Below are positions 49,461 through 61,600 of a stretch of DNA of 64,000 nt, piece by piece. The notes under the pieces are model-generated. The model worked only from the letters and a program-made list of their open reading frames with translations, was not told where the DNA came from and ran no database searches. A program made the position numbers and the translations under genes. Source of the DNA: Motacilla alba alba (lineage: Eukaryota > Chordata > Aves > Passeriformes > Motacillidae); the NCBI RefSeq assembly GCF_015832195.1, contig NC_052019.1, forward strand, positions 42,349,016 to 42,413,015, given 5' to 3'. The stretch's first letter is position 1. Each line of letters starts with the position of its first letter.

Positions 49461-51958
49461 TCTCCGTCTGTATTCACTTTAATCCATTTTGGGAGAACTG
49501 GGAGAAAGATGTCCAACTGGACTTTGTCATGGCAAAGCAGACTTTGTCATTCCACCCTAAGTGGCCAGTAGAAAAGCCCATGAAGCCTCTACTGCTGCAA
49601 TCAGAAAATCTGTAGTGGACCTCATTTCCCTGAAGATGAGCCCACAAGACACAGGACTGAAGTTCAGTCAGCTCATTTTAATAAGTGTCTCTTGAGCTCT
49701 TGGAGATGAGGCTTCTTTTCTGTGGCTCCTTTGTTCGGCTGCCTGCATTTTCTCATCTTCTCAGAGGACTTTCCTGACATGGAATTGCAATGAGACCACT
49801 GTCTTAAAAATTAAATCCATCTTTCCATTTCTTGAAAAAGACATATTAAGGAGAAAAATGTAATTCGCAACTTGCGATTCAGAATAATGGTAGAGCAAAG
49901 CATTTTTTTTGTGTGTATGTACACTCACTATTCTTATTGAGAAAGAAAATAAAAGATACCTAATAGTATAACTAAATGAATGTTTTTCAGCATTTTTCTT
50001 ACAAATGTTGTCTGATGAAGAGTATTACCTGAATTTTATTGTATTTATTGACTGAAAAATAGTCTTGCTTCCCAGTGCTGTTACACATAGAAAATTTTTC
50101 TTAGTTTCACTGACAGGATGAGTAGTCCCATATTCTTAAGAACAACATTTTATGTTAACTCTTCACTGACAGAATACAAATCCATCACTAGACTTTTCTG
50201 TAAAGTAAAAAAATCACATTATTTTCATAAATTTAATGTTATTTTTCATCATCAGGATCAAAAGATGAAAAGGAAAATGCAGCATGTACATTGTTTCAGA
50301 AAAATGAGTTGTTTGCCCTCTCCCACAGTCTTAATGCATTCACTGTACCTGGTACAAACAGTGGTAGGATGCTGAGCATGCAAGAAAATAATAAGCCTCA
50401 TAAATGTCCTTTTTTAAAAAATTTACAAAGGGAAAAAAGTAGCCGGTCACCAAACAAAATCCCCATTTCAAACTGGCTCTTTATTATTTTGTGAAACGGT
50501 GCCTGTATTTAAAGATCAATACCTTGCTGAAATGTGATTAAAACCATTCTTCTGAATGAACCTGACTTATTAGGAAACAGATTTGACTATTTTCGTGTTA
50601 TTGTGTCATTATTTTAACACCAGCACTCTGTACATCATCTTACAGAGCCATTTGCATTCAGGTGTTTTATCACTCTACCCATTCTGCTCAGCGTATGATG
50701 TAATGCCTGTACCTGAACAGCCTTGGGTTTAGGGGGAACAAGCTCACAAATACAGAGGAGCTGGGTAAAGATGAACCTGCAGAAAACAGGCATGTGTACC
50801 CCGCAGAGGAAAGCACTTTGAAGAGGAGGTTGTTGCAATGCAGTCACTGGGGACCGAAAATGAACAGCCAGGACTGTTGCACACAGCCTGCCTTACAGAT
50901 ACTAAGTTGTCCTACAGCAGCCATAAAATTATCTTAATTGGGCTGTCCTAGAAGGCAGCAGTACTGATGCTGATGAGGACAGACAGGTCACAAGTTACTC
51001 ACTCTGGGGTCATGTTAAGGCCAAGACCATATAACAGACTTTTGCCAAATTACTTAAATGTATAAAGACATACCACCTATGATCAAAAGTGCCCTGTCTT
51101 AAAGAAAAACCTCATACCACATTCCCCTTCACAACATAAACACAGTTACACCAGCAAAATCCTGTTCATATCAGGAAAAATTCAGGAGAAGGAGAACAAA
51201 CTTAACTGGCAAACATCCAATTTTGCTAGCATAATCAGCTGGATTAAGAGCACCCTGCCATACAGATGCCTTACTGATAAAGCCCTCTGCCTGTGGCTGA
51301 GTCACTGGGACTGTCCACTCTCGAGGTGAATTGACAGGGGTAGGATTGCCTTTCAGATAACCAGGATTTAGGCAAATGTGAAAAGTAATGGGATTCACCT
51401 TTTCACAAAGTTTCATTGCTTTGTTCTAGTAGTATTGTATTTAAAGATGGGTCATATCCGCCCCACCAAGAAGTGTCAATGTTTGTTGTACAGCTTCTAG
51501 TGGTGTAAATGCCAGACATTGCAAACTATTCAACTGAAAATTAGGATTTTAAAGTCACAGCCTGAGGAAACTTTACCTCTCAGATACTGGCAAAGAGGTA
51601 AACACATACATTTTTACTCTTACTTGCTCAAAAATAACTGAAAATCTTTGACTGTGCCAGGAAAATAGTGAGCCGAACATATAACAAAAATTATCAGAGC
51701 CTGTTACTTCTCATAATTGTGTCACAGATACTTCAGAGTAACTTTATTAGCTGGTATGGTCCATTCCTAACAAAGGTTTTGTTTTTTTTTTTTTTTTGCA
51801 ATTGATGAAAAAAGACAACCCACTGCTGCATTTTTTCAGACATTTTTTGTCTTTTTCTAAAAAAAACAATGTTTTTATGCAGCCAATTATGTAGCTTCCA
51901 TTGTATTTGCTTTCATAAAAACTATAAAAGCAGCTGACTACAATGGATTAGTTTAAGA
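49461..51958. other. Non-coding sequence downstream of SFRP2
   Basis: No gene was recognised. It holds an imperfect direct repeat of ACTTTGTCAT (about 49523 and 49541) and an additional AATAAA at 49948-49953, which could serve a longer SFRP2 isoform. Confidence 0.55.
51782..51797. repeat. Poly(T) run
   Basis: About 16 consecutive T. It lies about 160 bases left of the MIR-like relic, too far to be its tail with confidence. Confidence 0.8.
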
Positions 51959-52185
51959 ACAATAATAATGACACTTGACATTTATACAGAATTTTCCATT
52001 TAGTTTCTCAGACTGCCTTCACAAAAATAGGCGTTAATATCCTTTTGCAGATCAGCAAAATGAGGCACAGTGAAGTGAAATAACTCATTCAAAACCACCC
52101 AGCAAGTCTTTTACAGTCAAGAAAAACAGAGTATTTTTTTCTTCAAGTTTTATGCTCTAATCACTAGACCACAGCAATCAGAATG
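51959..52185 (-). mobile_element. Ancient MIR-like (CORE) SINE relic, minus strand
   Basis: On the + strand the segment reads like the reverse complement of a MIR/CORE-SINE. There is an AATAATAATGACACTTG and ATTTATACAG start typical of the 3' end, then GCAAAATGAGGCACAGTG and ACCCAGCAAG from the core (about 52048-52107), and GCTCTAATCACTAGACCAC from the tRNA-derived head (52154-52172). It keeps nearly full length, which is unusual for so old a repeat in a bird. Family assignment is from memory of the consensus. Confidence 0.65.
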
Positions 52186-55100
52186 ATGTATAATCAAGGC
52201 AGCACTTAGATTATAATTTGAAAGCATAACAGCAACCAAATCTCCCTCCAACTTCTTCCCCTCAAGTGTGTAAAAAAAAAGTCTGCCCAAATTCAATTTT
52301 AAAACCCATCAGCAATATTCCTCAGTATTTTCCTTTCTTTCTTATTGATATTTCTCGTTATCCTTTAACTATTTCTTAATCCTTTGTTTTCTCCCTCACT
52401 TCTCATTCACTTCAGGCACTCACAGAGAAGCCACCCAGCCCTTCTCTTCCCCTCTCATACAGACACTTTTGCCCTCAGAATGTTTCATTAAAGAACTCTT
52501 GCGGGATTACTACACACAAGCCACAAAAGTCCTAATGACTGGCTCAAGACTTAAAAAAACCCATGCAGAAAATCCAGTAAGATACATGTAAATTTAATTC
52601 ATTATTTTCTCTGAGGACACCAGGGCAGTTAGCTGCTGCAAGCAGCATCGCAGACACATGCTGGTTGGCTCAGGCCACTATACCTATTCTGCAGCAGGAG
52701 AATATAAAGATATTTAAGGAATATGTGAGCAAGAATGAAGAATAAACAGGTAGAACACACATTCCCGTGGTGACCAGGTTTCTCACACATCTCCCTATTG
52801 TTATAACCCTTCATTCTCCAATCTTGGGCCATGAAGCACCTCTCTCAACCCTCTTTCAGATGTCTCTACCTCTCTTCAGCCATGAAGGGTATCAACCAAG
52901 AGCAGAGCCACCAAGTCTCAGGAAACGACCACCACATTGTCCCTTAGATGCCTGCTGGGACAAGAACACCTCCCTGCAGCCAGCAGGGCAGCTTGGTTTT
53001 GGCTGCTTTGTCAGCCCACTGCCATCCTCACCAAACCTACCAGCTCTGACAGCCTTCGTCATGTAGTCACAGTTGGCAGTGCCACAGGAAGGGCGATGGA
53101 TTGATTGCTACCAGAGCAGTAGGCAGCCTTCCTTAGGCTGGGCAGCCAGGATTTTGTTATTGGAGCCAGAAGTTCTTATTTCTAGGCTTCAGAGACCTGC
53201 CTGTATGATTTATCTAGAAGTTGCTTTCTTATCAGCAGATGTAGTTTTAGCACAGCCTGACTGTCTGGTGAAACAACCACAGGAATGGATCTTGTTTGCC
53301 TCTGTATGAAGAGGAGAGTGCAAGATATTCACATCACAGGAATCCAAGACCCCAAGCTCTCTTGCAAACATAAATTAGCCCCCACTATATCCCTTTGGGG
53401 TGAGTTTAATAGAGTAACATTTTCCAAATGCATCAACTGCTTTCAGGGTGAGCCATGGGCTCCTAAATCACCTAGATGCCTTGGAAAATATTAGCAGCTA
53501 TCCCCCACTGGAGTTACAGCCAGTTGGCCGGGGTCAGCCAGCAAGCCTGTCACCCAGCCAGGAGGAACACCTCAGCAATCAGCCAGCCAGCCCATTGCTC
53601 TCACAACTGATCAAAATAACCAACCAACACAGAAAGCTGCACTGTGCAGCAGCTGATGGAGCAAATTTCAAAACCAATCACCACACACACAGAGCAGCTG
53701 TCCAGCCAAAAGGACCAGCACAAGTCAAGAGGTATGCAGAGTGTCTTACAGGGCAGACACAAAAAAGAACTTATATACCTTCTAAGACTCACAATAAGGC
53801 AATACTATTAATGCAGCTCTTTCAAAATCCAGATGCTGCAGATCATCCTTTTGGAGTCATTTTCAGACCACAAAATGATGCTGGAGTTGTGGAGAATTTT
53901 CTGCTTGGACACAACAGATTGCCATTAGAGGCACAGCCAAAACTAGCAGCAACTGGCAGATTTAGGACTGATCTAAGAAGGTAGCAGAAATGCTAATTTA
54001 AGAACACTTTCAGCTTTCCAGATCTTTGTTTTCAGAGCTTAACCCTGACAGTCTTCATTAGACATAAAACTTTCCATATGGAGCTGCTATGGAAGGACAA
54101 TTAAAAAGTTTTCCAACGATACCTGTTTTTATCAGGCACGAGATAACTAATCCTTCCCTGGCAATTTCCCTGCATTGTTAGTTAAATTCAAATCCCTAAC
54201 ATTGTCTAATTGCCTTTTTTGTTATGTGAATCTGCAGCCATGCACCATAGGGAACCCAGGCTGGTTACACACTGAGACAGGTGCTTTAGTGGCTGCAGGG
54301 CTCACATCATTAGGCACACACAGAGCTATTAATCACTTCAGTTTACTCTGAGGCACAAACCTGAATTAAGCCAGGCCACTTTCCTACGAAAAACAATAGC
54401 TTAATTGTAACAGGTAAGGCAAAAGCATTTTGAGAGGTAGAATTTCAGGAACTAGGGCGACTCCCCCCAAAAAAAGAATCCGGTAAGACAAGAAAATTCA
54501 CCATATTTAAGAATTAGGAAGTTTAATCATTTGTTTTCAGCAAGGGAAGAAAAATAATTTGAATATAATCTATTCGCTTCACACAGCCTGTTATCTTCAG
54601 ATGTTGAATTCTTTGATATGGGAAAAGTTGTCACATTTACATTCTGTGATCTGTAGCACTGCAATCATCCCAGTGATATGAATGGCGGGTTGTTTGGGGT
54701 TTTTTTTCGCACAATGGGGAGTTTTAAATAGAGATGGATTTTCAAAAGCATCTACTGAAGCACAAGTTCAAAGATTCCAAAAGTATTCTTAGGCTTTGAT
54801 TTTTACAGTAACTTACACAACAGAAGGAGGGGAAAAAAAAACAACTTTGTTGGAAACAACATAAGAAGGCATTTTAAATCCTGTTAGATGCCTACCGATG
54901 CTTATCTGTTTCATAAAGTATCCACATATATTTAAAAATCTGGCTGCAAGTCATCCTTAGAGAGTTTAATGTACCTGGGGCACCCAGGGATTCTGAAAAT
55001 GGGACCTAGACTGCTGAAAATATTAGCAAGTAGTGGTATTATAATCTATCCGACACATGTGAAATGATAAATTTGTCTTTACTCTTTGGTTTCAACATTT

Positions 55101-55473
55101 GACTAGAATACGATACTTACTTGAAGAGCTGAAATAAGACATCTTTGCTTCCCCACAGAAACAGACTTTGTAAATTCATAAGGTACCTCTGGAATTCTAA
55201 AGCTAGCTCTGCCTTCACAAGAAAACACTGCATGGAAATCAGTCCCTCGATTCAGAGCTAAGCTTTAGAAACCTTGCTAGGAAGATTAGCATCCTTCTCA
55301 ACTTTGCACTGCTACATTAAGTAGATGAACAAGAAAAGATTTGTCTTAAATACTTCTGTCTACAACACAATATAGCTGGAAGCTACATTAACTGTTGAGA
55401 CTTGCCTTGGAACTGCTGCAACTCACTAGCACATAGCAAGAGTAGTATAAAAGTCAGAAGTATAGTTAGAGTA
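52186..55473. other. Non-coding sequence between SINE relics
   Basis: No gene was recognised. A 178-codon + frame at 53448-53984 is the longest in the flank, but its translation matches no protein I know and lacks domain features. The A/T-rich stretch 54020-54240 has many homeodomain-type TAATT and CTAATTG words and could be a conserved enhancer, which needs alignment to judge. Confidence 0.5.
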
Positions 55474-55614
55474 CACAGAATCACAGAATATTTTGAGTTG
55501 GAAGGGACCCACGAGGATCGTCAAGTCTGACTCTTAAGTGAATGGCTCATACAGGAATGAGACAAGTGAACTTGGCATTGTTAGCACCATGCTCTCACCA
55601 GCTGAGCTGATCTC
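55474..55614 (-). mobile_element. TguSINE1-like SINE: tRNA-Ile head plus CR1 tail, minus strand
   Basis: Read on the minus strand, the first 72 bases (55614 to 55543) align with a tRNA-Ile(AAU) gene: the A-box region reads AGCTCAGCTGGTGAGAGCA and the anticodon arm GGTGCTAACAATGCC. The B-box half is decayed. The rest is a CR1-type tail with GGGTCCCTTCCAACTC and two copies of the 8-bp unit (ATTCTGTG) at 55474-55489. This composite is the design of TguSINE1, known from zebra finch and mobilised by CR1. It is not a functional tRNA gene. It points to a passerine host. Confidence 0.75.
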
Positions 55615-58436
55615 AAAATGGATGAAAGAGATGCGTTTCCTCGCATGTGAAACTCAAAAGGACCACCAGAGACATCTAGAACATGGATTACAGTATGGCA
55701 CATCTATGCTGGTAACGTGCCACAACCTACCTTAGGGTGAAGTTCACTCAGCAATAACTACACTTATTTATCACTTTTGCATATTGCATCCAAATGTGAG
55801 CTGCGCCATCGAGCAACCATTTTCTGCACCCCACTGCCAACTGTGTGCTCCCACCATCTTCCTGGATCACACATGGCAGACAGTGTGTGGGCTCAGCTCC
55901 TTTACCCAGCCTCAGATGAGCCCTGAATGAAAACAGCTAGATACCATGAGTGGCTTGTGATGAGTTTGGCAGCTGAGCAGGGAACCTACCTAGTTCCATC
56001 TCCATGTCTGCACGGGGACCAAGAAACACAGGGAGGTCACATAAAGTGCACCTCAAAAACAGGCCCTCAGCCTTATTTGCAAAAAACCCAGTGTGTTACA
56101 GCAGGCTCCGTCTTGATTTGCTGCTGTAGCTTGCTCAGCACCCAGGTAAGTTGGTGAGGGCAGCTAAAGCATTTGCAGTATCAACTTCATCTTGGTATAG
56201 CCTGTCTCTGGAGCACATTAAAGGGTCCCCCAGGGACCTTCCCTTCATGACAAGGAGCCGGGGCTGGGTGCTTATGGGAACTCCCACAAGCCAGGAGAGC
56301 AGCAGGCGGGAGATACCAGTGGAATGATTATCTGCAGGGCAGGGCTCAGCACACCTGAGTCATGGAGATGAAAAATACAGGTTTTCAGTCTTATGGTAGT
56401 CTTGATAAGGCTGAGCACCTCGAGGCCCAAGCTTGCAGCATTTGCCAGCTGAACTCTCCTCCTGCTTGTCTGTCTCTCACACTCATTCTATCTTTGATCC
56501 TCTCAAGGAGAAAAAGGATCTAGAAGAATTTGTGGAAAACTTTACACACAGCAGTACTCAAAAAAAGCGATAAGAAGGAGGTGCTGGTGAATACTGTAAT
56601 GGCATAATCTGCTTCAGTGGGGGATTCTCGTCTGGCTGATGCATTTCATTTCTGACACACTATTGAAAGGATAGTGCACAGACAGAGGTTAAAAAAAAAA
56701 AAGAAAAGGGCAAAATTTGCCAGGGAATTTGGTACCAACACATATTCTAGGTGGACTTAATGAAGTGTGAAATGATGGCCTAGAGCTGCTCCTGGGGAAA
56801 TAAGCAGTAAAATTCTATATACATTAATAGAAACAGAGCACTGGCTATTTTGAAGTTGGACTGTTCAACAGCAAGACAATCCATTTTCTAATATTCATGG
56901 TATGTATAAGTCAAGGAGACCAAGGATTCAGAAGAGCCGCTCCTGCTCAAACTCCAAGTTGAAGAGAAGCATTGTGAGTAGATTTAATGGAGCCCTACTG
57001 AAGCCACTGCTCTAATATAGCTGATAGCTAAAATGCAATAGCTCACTAAGTCTGAATAAAACATGTATTTATATACAAATGCAATAGCAAAAGCTATTGG
57101 AAAAAAAAAACAAACTGATTGTCATTGTGCGGGCATATAACGAGGTGAAGAATTAAATGTGGTCAGGATAAAGTCATTCTCATAGTATAGTGTGAGGCAA
57201 CTGGCTAAGTGCAAAGCTGCCCAAAGTTCAGTGAAGTCAGCCTGGTGACATGTGGAGCAGATGCTGAAAGCCTGACAGCTGGAAATGTTGGAAGCACTTG
57301 TCATCAAAAGGTGGCAGGAAGCTTATGTCAGCTGGAAAAGAGCCTGGATGCTTGTTGCTAGGGCAGCAGAGAGGGTTTTGACAGATAAAAGTGTTGGTGA
57401 GCAGCAACTAGAGATAAGAGTGCAGATCCCTGGGAAGGCGGAGGAGGGCTGGTTCTTCACATTTATCTTTAGTGATAGGGATACAAAAGGTCACTGCAAA
57501 CCCCCAATTTGGGGCAAGGCCTTGCATGGTCCTCAAGTCATCTGCCACTAGCTTAACCCTAGAAGGGAATTGTTAGTGTGACATTTCATGCTCATTCTCA
57601 GTGTTGTGGTATAAATGCTACAGCTAGCAGGGAGGCTGCAGATAGGAAAGAAATCAAGGGGTGTGGGGAAGAAAATATTCATCTTTGGGAAGAGTTAGAT
57701 TTGTTAGACTTGACCTTGAGAACCTGAATGACAAAAGTTATGTCCATGCCTGGCAAAGCGCCTTCCTTTTGTATTTTATTTTCCTCTAGACACATTCAGG
57801 ATAAAGCAACAAAGACATAGCAGACCTGTCCTCAAGTAAATCTTCTTTGGTCCTTTAAAAAATAGAAAAGAAATACCCAAAAGATCTATATTGGGCTAAC
57901 TAAATCACATGTATGTTAAAGAACAGGAAGAAAACCCAAGGTATATAAAAAAATGCACAGTCTTCAGAATGACTGAAAAATAAAACCTTGTTAGTTGCTG
58001 GTTTCAGTTCAGATCCAGTAAAAAAACCTAGAAAACAACAAAAAAAATAGAAACCCTTTTGCAAGTTTTTTTAAAACAAGTTTTCCCAAATGTACAATAT
58101 TGCTCAGAGATTTTCCTGAGCAAAAACCTGTTCAAGAAAACATTATAAAAGTTACAGTATTGATAGCAATTTCAGATAAATGGAACACCCAAGGTCTTTG
58201 TCAATTTTGGCACTATGAGAAGTTTCATTAATCAAGTACATCTGGCTGAACATTTTTTTCATTATATGGTTTATTGGTTTGGATGACTGAAATAAATTGG
58301 GGACATTCGCCTAATGCTGTTTCCCTTTCATTTCCAAGGTTGGCAGTGGACATTTCTGAAACTATATATTCCAGTTTTGGTAACAGATTTGCGCACTGTC
58401 ATTAGTATACTCACTCATGCACGTCCAAAGAGAGAA
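55615..58436. other. Non-coding sequence downstream of SFRP2
   Basis: No gene or repeat family was recognised beyond A runs near 56689-56702. Open frames are below 90 codons. Confidence 0.55.
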
Positions 58437-58510
58437 GTGAGACAAGATGGCAAACACTTGTCCAGGCTGTGGGAGACCCTGGTTCAAGTCTGTCCTCTCT
58501 GCCCCTCTGT
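58437..58510 (+). mobile_element. Ancient tRNA-derived SINE head, plus strand
   Basis: The segment contains a perfect RNA polymerase III B-box (GGTTCAAGTCT, 58481-58491) with an A-box-like TGGCAAACAC about 33 bases upstream. The stretch CTGTGGGAGACCCTGG before the B-box matches a widespread amniote tRNA-derived SINE in which the phrase is nearly TGTGGGAGACCCAGG. No tRNA cloverleaf can be drawn, so it is a repeat relic and not a tRNA gene. Confidence 0.55.
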
Positions 58511-58665
58511 GTTCCATGTCTCAGTTCACATTGAGACCTTAACCAGTAAGCAGAGAATTTGGTAACTACACATTCAAATGGGGAGTATTCTCCAAATGAT
58601 ATAAAATTACAGAATACATTGGCTGCGTTACTCACTTTGCACAGCCGTGAGAGGACATGAAGTAG

Positions 58666-58692
58666 AAGGGTCAGAGCCCTTCTCTGACCCTT
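58666..58692. repeat. Perfect 11-bp inverted repeat, 5-nt loop
   Basis: AAGGGTCAGAG (58666-58676), loop CCCTT, then CTCTGACCCTT (58682-58692). It could extrude as a cruciform or form an RNA hairpin. Function unknown. Confidence 0.85.
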
Positions 58693-61600
58693 GGTCTCAC
58701 TCTTGCCTCTGTAGATGATGTGTGCTATGGTGCCACATCTAACTCACAAACAGAGAAGATTCAGCACAAGAAACCTGACCCACAAATTCTGATTTACTTG
58801 CTTGATCCATTTGGATTATTTTTTTAAATCTAAATATCCTAGGAAGGAAACAGAGCTCCACCTCAGAATAGTTTATTATCAGCATTAAGACTTTCAACAA
58901 AGTGTTAGGCAAACATTTTAGTAAAAAGTTTGAAGTGGTTTGGAGTCTTGAATTTAAGTTGTTAACATCCCAGGTAAATTGCTCTACTCACTCAAACAGC
59001 AGATAAAATGGGAGAGCTGGGACTACTTCCCTCTCATGTTTATGATCCAATCCTTTTCTTTTATTAAATGTACATGAAAACCAAATGAAACAGTTTGCCA
59101 GGTGTTAAAAAATGTTTCTATAACCTCAAATCAATCTTTGTGCTGTGCTAACAATTCTAAAGAAATTAAGTTTCCATTCAGTCCATAACATTTTCTTTGC
59201 AGCTCAGCTGCCAAAATACTTTAAACCCAACAACTATTTGCACAGTCCTATAAATTAGGCTTACTAAAGGAAACAATTAGCAAGCCTGTAGCTTACAGGA
59301 ATTTCAATTGGTAGTGCTACAGTGCATTGTTTAAGTAATTAGAAAATTATTCCAACTATTGTAAGTATTTGCAACACAAATCTGGTGTACATAGATGCTG
59401 TCCTATTAATAATGGAAGCTATAAAAAGCTTGAAAAGCTAGTCTGCAGAGGAGGTCACATGCTTATTATTAGTCTAACCAGTATATGCTTCTCATTGTTA
59501 CTGAATAGCAATATTAATATAAAATAGGAGCATACAGGGAAATGTGCTCCTGTGCTGCTAAATTTGGGAGAAATCTAAAGATATAGATGTGTCACTTACT
59601 CCATTCAAGTTTAAACAGATGAGGATCTGGACAAAGACATGAACATAATAATTATTAAAGTTAAGGTGTACCACTGAACTAGAGTTCTGTACTAAATACT
59701 TAGCAGAGCTATAAAATCAGTAGTGAGATATCATGAAACCAAAATGAGTTTGCAAATGAATGTCTATTTCCAAATGGAAATAGCATCAATCATAAACGAG
59801 ATGTTTTAACCACAATTTAATACTCTCTACTATCTTGAAATGCAGTTAATCTGCTAAAAGACAGTAATACTTCCAATAATAATTAGCAGCCTTAAAAAAT
59901 CCTGCACCTCTGATTTAGCTATGAAGCTCTAGAGATGGGCTAGCAGCCAGATGTTTATAAACTCTTTTCAGGTTACAATTTAGTTACGGTTACAGGGTTA
60001 GACAATGTACTCTCATTTAGCCCTCCAACTGACTAGCTTAACCATTATCTGTCACTACACTGGGCATATGCACCCTGCTGGCTGCCACTGTCCAATGCCA
60101 AGTCATCTATTTCCCCGCTGCTGCTCGGCTGAGGCTGCTCCATTCATCCCCTAGACAGCCTCCTTTCAGGGGAGCATTACAGGCTCAACAGACCTCTTTG
60201 TTGGAGTTCTATTTACACCACCATTTTTTGTTACTCGGGTTGTGAAAGGAAACAACAGGAGATGGAGAGGAGACGGACTGCTAACACAGTGGACCAGAAG
60301 TCATCAACCTCAGCTCTTTGAAGTGATATGCACAGTAAATACGGAAACTATACCAATATGTGAAATAACTTGGTGGTCTAAGTGCAGTTCCCAATAGACA
60401 TGTGGATCTATATCTACAAGAAGTCAGCATCATAATCAGCAATAACTGGCAACCTCCCCACTATTTATAAAGAGCTGCAGTGTAATTATTCACCCAGCGC
60501 CCATTGATTATAATGGGATTTGGCTGGATAAATCCCCATGTAGCTCTTTGAAAATTTGAGAGCTTTAGGGTAGTTGCTGCTCCAAGGTGTAAAACCTTAT
60601 ACGCATTCAGATGGAATGTGCTCCCTTCTGAACACAGCTAAAAGGCAGCAGTAAGCGCTATGAGCCCTTGACTTGATTACTGCTGTCTCTAAGCTGTTGT
60701 GAGATAGAAATGCACCTCCCTGCAGCAGGACAGCACAATGACCGTGTGCCTCCGGGGCAAAGCAGCGCTGGAGCACATGCCAAACTCTGAAGATGTGTTT
60801 AATTCCCTTTGACTTCCACACGACTGACTAAAGCACGCACATGACTGCTTGGTGGCATGGATTTCAGCATGTGACCCGGGACGTCAGGCACACTGCAGTG
60901 CTCCAGAGGCCTTGCAGCAGCTTCACTTGTCAGGTTTTATTTGGGGAAGCTGCTTTGCACATACACCAGGCTGCTCAGCAGCTGCCTCCCCGGTGAGCCA
61001 TGGGCTGGCTGCTCCTTGCCCGCACCACAAAGGCTTTTGCAGCCACATTGCTCCACTCTGTTGACTTCAGCAGGAGCAAGGCTGCATTTCAGTGAGCGAG
61101 GGCAGCACCAGGGCTTTATATGCTGAGGTGACAGACACAGTGTGTTGAACCACCAGCTGAGCCGGCATAAAGGGCTTGGAGAACTAACTCCATGCCTTTC
61201 AGGCAGATCTCCTACACCAGACAGCAGCTCCATTGAGGGTACACATGTGCACATTTCTTTGCCAAACTTTGACTTAAATACACCTGTTATCCCCCAGCCC
61301 TGTTATCTTCATTATTTAGTACAGCACCTTATCATCCAGCTTCCTCCCTCCTACTCCTTCCTGAGCTTCCCTGAATGGCAGCTCTGTGCCTCTGGTTACC
61401 AGATTTTAAGTTTGCAAGGCCATGGCACCCTGGTCCTTCAGCCCTTCCAGCACTCTCCACTACCATCTTCCAATCCAGTGGTGCCTTAGGCAAAATAAAC
61501 ACCACCAGAGGCAAAGTTAGTGTTACTTCTCCGTGACAACCATCTCCTATTTCTGCAGTGGGAGCGATGCCAAATAGTGGTGGTGTGGAAGATAAGTCTG

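Noticed and set aside
53448..53984. 178-codon plus-strand frame
   Set aside because: No recognisable domain, no splice or promoter context, composition like its non-coding flanks. A homology search would be needed to revive it.
55543..55614. tRNA-Ile gene
   Set aside because: Arms and B-box are degraded and it is fused to a CR1 tail, so it is a SINE head and not a working tRNA.
58437..58510. tRNA gene suggested by a perfect B-box
   Set aside because: No cloverleaf or anticodon arm can be formed; a SINE relic explains it better.
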